From the NCBI GenBank assembly GCA_914767715.1, contig OU612070.1, positions 23,240,025 through 23,304,024 of the forward strand: a stretch of DNA of 64,000 nucleotides. The letters are read 5' to 3'. This DNA comes from Membranipora membranacea (lineage: Eukaryota; Bryozoa; Gymnolaemata; Cheilostomatida; Membraniporidae). Shown here piece after piece: positions 56,184-64,000 of this stretch; within the stretch, counting starts at the first letter, position 1, and each line of letters begins with the position of its first letter. Made by a program: the position numbers and the translations under genes. The notes beneath the pieces are model-generated. The model saw only the letters and a list, made by a program, of their open reading frames with translations. It did no database searches and was not told where the DNA came from.

Positions 56184-56681
56184 GGGGGCGGAGTGGTTGG
56201 TCATGGAAATCGACAAAGTATACACGCAACTCCAGAGGCTTATCTTTGTTTGTTTAAGGGGAGGGGGGATGGGCATGATTATGGACAAACATTGGGCTTG
56301 GCAAAGTGAACGTGCTTGTAACTACAGTAGATGACTACGCCTACCAGTAATCCTTGTCTATGTGAATTATCATATACAAAATATATGCCTAACATAACAG
56401 AATAGCAGATTCCCCTCACAGTCACTACATTCTGACATTGAAATTTACAGTGGATGTCAGTACCTTACATCAGATGCTGTCTCATCAGCTTTGTTGCCAA
56501 TTAATAAGGCATCATGCCAGAATTCTTAAAATACCACTGATCAAACAAATGCCTCAACAAATGAGGCACTCGGCCTTTATACCTGACATTGGTAGTCTAC
56601 GAGTGTTCTAAAGTAATTGAGGTAAGAATTGAGGTAAGAATCAAGGGAGGGGATTTAGCATGTTCAGACCACAGGACAACT

Positions 56682-56717
56682 CCAAAACCTGGGATTTTGG
56701 CAAAATCCCAGGTTTGG
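56682..56717. repeat. Near-perfect 36-bp palindrome
   Basis: CCAAAACCTGGGATTTTG and CAAAATCCCAGGTTTGG are separated by one base, with a single extra A in the left arm. AACT lies on both sides (56678-56681 and 56718-56721). It has the same size and layout as the palindromes at 4323, 36228 and 62191 but only a 4-bp flanking repeat. Confidence 0.8.
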
Positions 56718-57162
56718 AACTTCATCACAAGTTGCTAACACTTACTCTTGTTTTGTGTAAATAGTTACAACAAAATCATGAATTCATATCAGTGCCTATA
56801 CACCTTACCAGCTGGGGCCCATGTGGCTAGTTGCATGTGTGTAGAAATTTTTGTGGATACCTCAGAGAAAGAAGAAGCTGCACACAATTTGATTGGTTGA
56901 TGAGGCAGATTTTCTTCAGTAGTATTTTGATTTCTAGATATGTCACGTGTTTCCTGTATTATTGTGCAGACCCCAAAATTATAATTATTTAGTCAAAAAA
57001 CCAACTGATACCAGACTTTCATTACTCAATATAATAATAACCACCAACCTGATACTATTGATGACCACCTATCATGTTAATGTGTCCCTACGGGTTATGT
57101 TTCCTCCATAGCTGTCAATGTATGCCCATCTAGAATGATAAATTGTCTAGTAACAGTTACTT

Positions 57163-57725
57163 TCTGCTGGCCTACAGGCTATTGTTGTTACTTGTATTTG
57201 CTGATGATACCCTGATGTACCAAAATGTAGACAACACAAATGATGAGGAGAGATTTCAAGCCAACTTGGAGTCACTGAAAACCTGGGCTAAAACCTGGGG
57301 GATGAGTTTTAATGCTAAGAAGTGTAAGATTATTGCCTTCCATCCCCAGAGAACAGTCCCAGAGTACACTATGGACAATATAATATAATAGTGCTGGAGC
57401 ACACAGATCATTGAAATGGATTGAAGGGGTGGGTGGTTGTTACGGAAGCAAAGGAGAAATTGCAGCTGGAACAGCTAGTGATTCGGCGGAAGAACTCCAG
57501 GGTAAAGCTCCTACATAAGGTACTGTCAAGAGAGGAGGCCCACCCTGCACTCTGCACATCCTACGATGAAATAATAAACCAGCCCCATACTACAGTCTCG
57601 ACAAGATCACAAACACGGAACGAGCCACGCTCTATCGCTGCCACATGCCCTACCCATGGGATGGTATTCTGGAACAATGTCCAAACCTTATGTATTTATG
57701 TCCAAAAACTGAGGCACGCCCCTTA
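57163..57725 (+). mobile_element. Truncated, internally deleted LINE (reverse transcriptase fragment)
   Basis: LLLLLVFADDTLMYQNVDN carries the FADD catalytic motif of a non-LTR reverse transcriptase, followed by LKTWAKTWGMSFNAKKCKII, the usual palm/thumb sequence, until a stop at 57386. A second frame from 57421 (VIRRKNSRVKLLHKVLSREE ... FWNNVQTL) resembles the C-terminal end of such ORF2 proteins, where YKI...FWNNLP is typical. The middle section is missing and the two parts are in different frames. It is inactive. There is no sign of the endonuclease half. Confidence 0.85.
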
Positions 57726-57858
57726 CGCCCCCTAGGCGGTCTAGCGTGATGTCGTCTTTGATGTAAGTTGATGTAAGTTCTAGCCAGCTTAAAATTAGAA
57801 TTATGAATGAATATTGTATTTAACAGACAGAAATGATACTTACATTTACATGTTGCAG

Positions 57859-58990
57859 ATCTACATCTCTCTAGATGCTTGCCACATGATCAAGGTGATA
57901 AGAAATTTGTTCCGCGATGCGGGGACAGTTCACTCCAGGGACGGTGGTGCTCGGTGGTCCCATATCAAGAGGCTACACGAAATTCAGGAGTGTGGCCAAC
58001 ATCATCTTGCCAACAAGCTAACAAAGAGGCACATCAACAATAATAGCAGCATAATGATGTGAAGTTCGCAACAAAAGTGTCCAGCCTGTTGGTGGCAGAT
58101 GCTCTTCAAACACTCAACAAAAGCGGAGTGTACCCTGAATCAGTGATGTCAAACCAACGATAAAGGTAATAATAAAGGTGAATTGAATGTATAATGAACA
58201 GAAAAAACACTCATTATGACTATTCAAGAGATGTATAGCGATCACAGAGCTTTTGTCAAATTTAACTTTCCCCTATGTAGCTTATAATAGGAGAGCAGAA
58301 TTCTGACAAATCTATCGGCCTCCGCTTTAATGAAAAAAACAAACTATACAGTACACAGTCTACGCTACAGCACTGTCACCGATTCAATGTGTGACCAAAA
58401 AGCTTTTGCTTGTAGATGTTTGACAAACTGTTCAACATTCTGAACTCTCGCTCATCATACGGAAAGTTCACAAAGGCACCGTTGTCAGAAAGAAACTGGG
58501 AGGTTTCAAGGAGTTTTTTACTGGACGCAGATCACTTTATAGCTACGCTTAGACTAGCAGAGATCTGTTATACACATTGTAAGGTACATAACAAGTTCTG
58601 TGGTTGTAAATTGTTGCAAACTTTAATTGTAAATAGTAGTAACAATAGCCAAACAACAACAAACAACACCTGTAGATGGTTATAAGATATTTTTGATATA
58701 AAACATATCAGATCATATTATAGTTAAAAAAGGGTTAGTTTAAAACCGGTGGAGAACATTTTAAAATTAAAATACTGCCATCCATACTTTATTTATTTCA
58801 GGGGGTTCGAACAACAACCCAACTGTTCAATCCTTCCGTTGCAAGATGTGAAGGATGCTCGTACATTGTGGAAAGCTCCCAACAAAAAAAGGCATTGCCT
58901 CAGGATACTGATGTTCCATCACTAAAGATACAATCCCTATCAAGCCCTCTCATGGTAGAGCTAGACGGGAAAGTAGATCACTAACAGCCG
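57859..58990 (+). pseudogene. Decayed P-element / THAP9-like transposase
   Basis: Three exon-like fragments in order. Fragment 1 (57859-58165) follows an acceptor TTGCAG and encodes SLDACHMIKVIRNLF and HHLANKLTKRHIN, both typical of the P-element transposase core. A frameshift at about 58060 separates it from TKVSSLLVADALQTLNKSGV, the next conserved block. Fragment 2 (58416-58581) follows TTGTAG and encodes FDKLFNILNSRSSYGKFTKA. Fragment 3 (about 58801-58990) begins with NNNPTVQSFRC and then breaks. The N-terminal THAP zinc-binding domain and the first catalytic part are absent. Domain order is family-typical, but frameshifts and stops make it non-functional. Confidence 0.85.
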
Positions 58991-59097
58991 AACTGATACA
59001 CAGCTCCAGAAGTACAAGACATGCTCTCTAGGATATATGGCAGGGTAAGCAATAGTATCAACTTAGATTCTATGAAATAGGTCCATATTATCTTCCA

Positions 59098-59286
59098 ACT
59101 GTTTTCGCAAGCATTACATACACTTTGGTTCCACGCTTCGAATGGGTGGTCCACTCCCATGTCGAATGATGAATGCTATATAAAGTTTTCCATGATGAAA
59201 AACATGAAAAGAGATCTGCCGTGGCCGGGATTTGAACCCGGGCCTCACGCAGGGAATCTATTGTTCCATGCGCACTATATATACCA
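59098..59286 (-). mobile_element. SINE, left member of an inverted pair
   Basis: On the minus strand CGGGTTCAAATCCCGGCCAC is a perfect B box, followed by a body with TTTTTCATCATGGAAAA, TAGCATTCATCATTC, GTGGACCACC and CGTGGAACCAAAGTG. The same order occurs on the plus strand at 59385-59560. The A-box side ends near GCGCATGGAACAATAG. Confidence 0.8.
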
Positions 59287-59384
59287 TATGTCAACCATCG
59301 AATTTGGTTTCCGGATCATCAACAGTGATGGAGAAGCCAAAGCTAGGTCAGCACTATATTTATTAAAGAATGGTAAGTGCCCTT

Positions 59385-59560
59385 GCACACAAAGCCTTCA
59401 CAGGGTATTGACGCAGGGGATCCGGGTTCGAGTCCCGGCCGCGGCAGATGTTTTTCAAAATTTTTCCATCATTGAAATCGTTAGCATCCATAATTCAAAA
59501 TCGAATTGGACCACTCATTTGAGGCATAGAACCATAGTGAATAATACATTCCAAGCTAAC
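59385..59560 (+). mobile_element. SINE, right member of an inverted pair
   Basis: GGGTTCGAGTCCCGGCCGCG is the B box; the tail runs through TTTTTCCATCATTG, GTTAGCATCC, TTGGACCACTCATTTGAGGC and ATAGAACCATAGTG. The two members face head to head with about 100 bases between the tRNA-like parts. Confidence 0.8.
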
Positions 59561-60710
59561 AGTATCAGGCAAAAAGTACAATAAACTAGTTCTATTTAAA
59601 AACCAGTAAATCTCACAATAATCTGATGCCTGATGATCTTATTTTCGTACCATTTCTACATCTATGATCTACTTCTGAGTAATCGCATTATCCAACTATT
59701 CATTTAGATACATATAAGTTTGATTTGAAATGAAACACTGGATGAGAGCCTTCTGATAGTTGTAGTAGTTGTCTCTTGTTATATTGAAACTATAAATGAT
59801 CGGATCAAGTTGGTTGTTTTTTTTATTATTCAAATCATTGTTGTTATGAAATTTTGTTATTTTTTTAAATTTTAAATCAACACTACTTTGCCAATCAACT
59901 GTTGCTATTTGAGTCTTTAAGTTTACTTACTTATTTACAAAATTTGATGTTGTTTATAGTATGTCAATTATATTTGCAGATCGAATCTTGCTTTCATACC
60001 ATGGACTAAATAACTCAATATTTATTAACAGTTCTGTAGCATAAAAACAGAAAAAAAAATTTACACTCTAATGCTATTTGTAACTCAAAATAATTATCGG
60101 GTTGTTTGTAACAAAAGATCCATAGAGGGATAAGGGTCTGTACAGATTCTTAGCCAACATGGCTATCTTTGGCTTCATTGAAAAAAAAACTAAACAAATA
60201 GTTGACTATTCTCTGAAGTGATAATGCAAGTTACTGATCAAACGATTTAAAACAAAAACTGAGACAATATGCTGTGTTTGGTTATCATGAGATTTAGAAG
60301 TCCTGGAAATTTTTTGCTGAAGGGCACAAACACAACTAAAAAAATATAAAAACAAATAATCATTCCATGGTGGAATGAAGTTCCAGTAATAATAAATCGA
60401 TTATCAATGTCAGATAAACTTGTTGTAGCCAATACCGTTATGATGGTTAAACTGAAGGTGAAATCCGTATACAAATTGTCATGGTCATTGTCTATGGTGA
60501 AACCCAACATTCACTTGGCCATGTTAATAGATGATTGAAATGTTATATTATATACCTCGACGTCAAAGCTTGTTACATATACACTGATGTCAGAACACTG
60601 AAGGTTTGACTCTTTGTACACATTGTTGTGCGGATCTGATTGGGATGTAGAAGCAGATAACGCGGCGTCTCAGCTCAGTCCACTAGACTCCATTCATAAA
60701 TAAACTAATC
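59561..60710. other. 5' flank of the orphan secreted gene
   Basis: Very AT-rich with no recognised exon. The 87-codon minus-strand frame at 60247-60510 has hydrophobic stretches but no splice partner or known domain. I see no TATA box at the usual distance from 60711. Confidence 0.5.
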
Positions 60711-62680
60711 ATGATGTGCAAAGTGGTAGTTTATATAAATATACTCAGTGTAGTCACTGTTGTGACTGGACAGAATAGTAAGTAATCTACAAGTTTAGTT
60801 GCACTTTGTCTACTATTTTTTTAATTAATGTGAAAAAGCTTGCGCCCCGCAATTGAATGGCGACATGCCTACCCACGACATAGCCACACTTCAACTTAAA
60901 ATGCTTTTGAGCTGTCCTCCATTACAAACTCCTAATTATCAGGAAGCAAGTTGATATTAGCTAGGAGTACAAACAGGGGACCTTTTCTTCTCTTAGGGTT
61001 GATCCAAATAATGGTTTTGCAATCGTTCAATGCATTACATCAGTCAGTAATTCTTGCATGTACAATATTTCCTAATTGATGCTCCATAATCTCAAACTTC
61101 TACTCTATGCCAAAACTTCACAACTATATGACAATTATAATATCATGATGTGAATGATGTTTGTATTGATTTTCTTATAGCAGAAGGACCAAATTTCCGC
61201 TTTGGTGCTTACAATTTAGACACAGGTACCATGACCTGGTGTGATGAAGATGGTGACGGTTCTTACAAAAGTTGTTCGTTGTCTTCTGTTGGCTCTACCA
61301 TGTTTGTATGCGCTCCATCAAAGTGTGAAAACTGGGTGGGAAATTATGATCCGGTCTATGGTTCATCTACACACAATGACTATGTGAAAAATCTCCTCAA
61401 AACTAATCGAAAGAATCAGGACCGTATGTTCTATATGAAACAACAATTCTTTATTTTTGTGTCAATAACAATTGTTGTTTATCTAATTGTTAGATAAAGG
61501 ATAACATGCAGTCAATCTCAAGGTTAGATGGCTAGGGAACTTACTAAGATCCAATTTGCCAGCATTGAGTTGCCCCCCTCTCTACTGACACGACAAAAAT
61601 ACCTCTGTTGTGTCAGTCGGGTCGGATCAACTCCACTGCGGCAAATCGAATCAAACTTGATCACTCTCTGACCTCTAGCAGTATGTAACTACAACTACAT
61701 ACAGTTCAAATGGGTCATTTATGCATATGATCAGAATGAAAGCATGATACAATTTCATTACATATTTCAGATGGGTTTGGAAGTCATAATGACCATGATG
61801 GAAGTGTCACGTACGTTATCTATGATATCAGTCTCTGTTGCCCATTAAGGTCTAAGGCATTAATATGAATGACACTGTAAAGGCAGCATATTTACCATTC
61901 CACACATTTGAGCTAGAGACTTGAGGTTGTCGCTAGATTGATGTAGTTTCAGAAGCCTCAGTAAATGAGTTTTTGTTATACAAACTGTATGTCAAGAAAA
62001 TTCTCTGGCATAATATTATTATAAACTCCGTGTATTATGTTGGAGACCTAAGATTTTACTGCTGTTTCCACAACCAATTTGGTCGATTGTTAATTTTAAA
62101 AAGTTTTTCACCGGCTTTTGGATTCTTTGGTTGGGAAAAGTCCCTATGCTCCAGTCAATGTCAAGGTTAATGTTCAAGGTTTTGTGATAGCCATAAACAT
62201 ATAAATTTATATGTTTATATGTTTATGGTGATAGCATTGGGAAAACATGAGTCATTTTGTGGCTTTCTGTCAATGTTATGACTGTAAGCTCTAGAGCTAT
62301 CATATATCTTAAATGCACCAAGTAGCCATCTTCTGTAGTTACAAGCACTTTGCTAGTGCATGTCCAAGACCAACCAACCAACCAACCCCCCCCCCCCTAA
62401 AAACAAACATAGGAAGGCCTCTGAAGTGCCTGTTATATGATTCTATGTGATACAGATTAACATCAATACTGTTTTTTTCATCTTTAGAGTTTCAAGGTGT
62501 GTTCGTAGACTCAGCGGTATTCGGGCAACTCTGCAAATAAAGTTTGAGTCAACCAGAGTGTACTTAAAAGGACTTACTAGCGGTTATCGCGATGTTAGTG
62601 GATCTAGAGCTGACCTGCTGGTATATTATGTATATGCGTCTATAGCTGACATTGTCCGATGTACCAAGGAGGCTAAGTGA
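60711..62680 (+). CDS. Small secreted protein of unknown family (4 exons, about 180 aa)
   Basis: Exons 60711-60777, 61181-61423, 61771-61810 and 62488-62680. Intron phases 1, 1, 2 and donors GTAAGT, GTATGT and GTACGT all fit. The start gives MMCKVVVYINILSVVTVVTG, a clear signal peptide. The mature part is rich in Gly, Ser and Asp, with Cys at WCDEDGDGSYKSCSLSS, MFVCAPSKCENW, SRCVRRL and VRCTKEA (six in all), suggesting disulfides. A short DHGFGSHNDHDGS exon is His/Asp-rich. I know no family with this pattern. The end is uncertain: AAG TGA closes the frame, but the same bases form a strong donor (TAA|GTGAGT), so the protein may continue beyond 62676. Confidence 0.7.
62184..62234. repeat. AT-rich palindrome with 7-bp flanking direct repeats
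   Basis: CATAAACATATAAA (62192-62205) is complementary to TTTATATGTTTATG in the right arm, which carries an extra 8-bp duplicate. GTGATAG lies immediately outside at 62184-62190 and 62228-62234. It is in intron 3 of the orphan secreted gene. Confidence 0.8.
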
Positions 62681-64000
62681 GTATAATGTCAGTTCAGACA
62701 TGAAACAGGCTGAATATGATGGTTAGCCTGAGCAGCCTGTCCGGGGTGGGTGGTGTCAGGCCCTGCTCTGGCCGGTGGGAGGTTTGCAGCCCCAAGTCCG
62801 CACGCTGGATTGGGGAATGCACTACCAGATATGCAGCTCAGCCAACTTGTCATGTATGCTTTAAATCAGCCATGCTCAACCTCGGCCAAACCGGCCAAAT
62901 GGGTCATTTTGCTCGGCCAAACTCACCCTTACGACAAAAAAAAGTTGAGACACATTGTCTATTCATATAAATAAACACATTTAAAACCGTCACATGTATA
63001 AACTATCCTTCAGCACTATGGCCTGCCTCAAAACATACCTCCACAATGTGGGCAAGGCTCAAAAACACAGCTGCTTAACATTGCATGTTCTAAATTGGTT
63101 GCAGAGGGGCCTAGGGTTTGACCCTGTGAACTTTCACTGTCGACAAGGTTATGGCGTCTCATCAAAAATATTCTCTGTGTTAAAGTGTTCTCAATGCTCT
63201 GTGATGGTCATTAAATTTTGACAAAAAAATTTTCTTACTATTCTATTCAAGTACAATCTACCAAAGTCACATATTCTCTTGACTGTTAATCCTCTACTTA
63301 TCTGCAACTTAAGCTCCGGTTCCTACCTCCTAGGACTCCCATGTGATCTTTTCAATCACTATAAATTTTTGCTGTCAGCCATTATTACTTCCCTCCACAC
63401 TAAGCTCACTGAATTTTTCAATTCAAAGTATCGATCATAAGAGGGATCAGATATGATAAAATCACGGAATTAAATTCTTCTCATAGGATGGAAATATTAT
63501 CCTATCCAATTAAAACACTCAACACAGGGGCTGATCTGACAATGATCTTATTGGCTGTCCCTAGTAGCATGCAGAATGTAGCCTGGGAAATTGTCTTGTT
63601 TACAAAACTGCAAACGGCAATAAAATGCTACTAGGGACTGGCTATTTTTACTAATCCTTTTGTTTGGCAAAATAGAGCTAATTATGCTATTCCAGATATG
63701 GAATTCGATGGATAAAATGTACCTCAAATTTTATTGCTACTCAAAGATTCCTGTGGTCGATTGCTTGTTAGTTTTCTTCCAAAGTAGGGCTGTAATGCCT
63801 AAAAGCTGGCTCTAAAATAAAAAATTTCTGGGGGAGACCTCATGCCTCTAGCGTGAAGGCACCCACCTCGCCTGGCCCAAATCAGTGGATACAGTCCTGG
63901 ATTTCCAATTTCTATATGTCAATTAAATTTTACCCAAAAACTGGTGTGGCCAATTGATATGCTCCCCAACAAAATTTGGTCGAACCCGGAATAAGGTTGA
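62681..64000. other. Right end of window, no gene recognised
   Basis: Possibly intronic if the upstream gene continues past 62676. Overlapping short plus-strand frames at 62716-62974 and 62994-63221 have no known domain. A small inverted-repeat element lies at 63557-63638. Confidence 0.45.
63557..63638. mobile_element. MITE-like element with 14-bp perfect terminal inverted repeats
   Basis: GTCCCTAGTAGCAT at 63557-63570 and its exact complement ATGCTACTAGGGAC at 63625-63638 enclose 54 bases. TGGCT occurs directly outside on both sides (63552-63556 and 63639-63643). No related copy was seen in this window. Confidence 0.7.

Larger units (their letters stand above)
55117..57142. other. Intergenic region upstream of the zinc-finger gene
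   Basis: It must contain the leader exon and promoter of the minus-strand zinc-finger gene, but I cannot place them. It holds hairpins at 55792-55842 and 56682-56717 and the inverted-repeat element at 56125-56183. The 106-codon frame at 55091-55411 overlaps the presumed leader intron and is not supported. Confidence 0.45.

Noticed and set aside
59218-59275. Possible functional tRNA gene
   Set aside because: Only the T-arm half is tRNA-like and the body matches the SINE at 59385.

Overview
This is a 64 kb window from an animal nuclear genome: AT-rich, with intron-split genes, GT-AG introns, microsatellites, tRNA-derived SINEs, a LINE fragment and a dead P-element-like transposase. The best guess is a marine invertebrate. 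A foldback transposon whose arms carry about 15-bp tandem repeats recalls the TU elements described in sea urchins, so an echinoderm or relative is possible, but this is inference. Coding exons were assigned by hand from splice sites, intron phase and remembered family similarity. No alignment or transcript evidence was available.

0-20 kb (minus strand): a tandem cluster of three intact ependymin-related genes (1525-3592, 11060-12659, 17567-19985). All three have four coding exons with intron phases 0, 1, 1. Between them lie decayed pieces of further copies (a dead last exon near 13.6 kb, a promoter-like relic near 7.35 kb, duplicated flanking segments) and the 1.27-kb foldback element at 5910-7175.

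21-27 kb (minus strand): a 12-exon, strongly divergent alpha-tubulin of 520 aa. Its K40 loop is rewritten and its C-terminal tail is long and not Glu-rich. 28.6-34.4 kb (minus strand): a 9-exon F-BAR protein closest to PSTPIP1/2, without an SH3 domain and ending in a tyrosine motif. 37.4-49.9 kb (minus strand): a 15-exon BTBD7 orthologue of 994 aa. 53.5-55.1 kb (minus strand): a C2H2 zinc-finger gene whose whole coding sequence is one exon.

57-59.6 kb is a transposon graveyard: a deleted LINE, a P-element/THAP9-like transposase remnant and a head-to-head pair of SINEs. At 60.7-62.7 kb (plus strand) lies a four-exon gene for a small secreted protein I do not recognise; it is the only plus-strand gene. 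No functional link between the neighbouring genes is evident apart from the ependymin-related array.

The most unusual signals are the foldback element with its 10-bp direct repeats, three tiny near-perfect palindromes of unrelated sequence each flanked by a 7-bp direct repeat, the unusual alpha-tubulin, an 84-bp duplication across a BTBD7 splice donor, and the orphan secreted gene.
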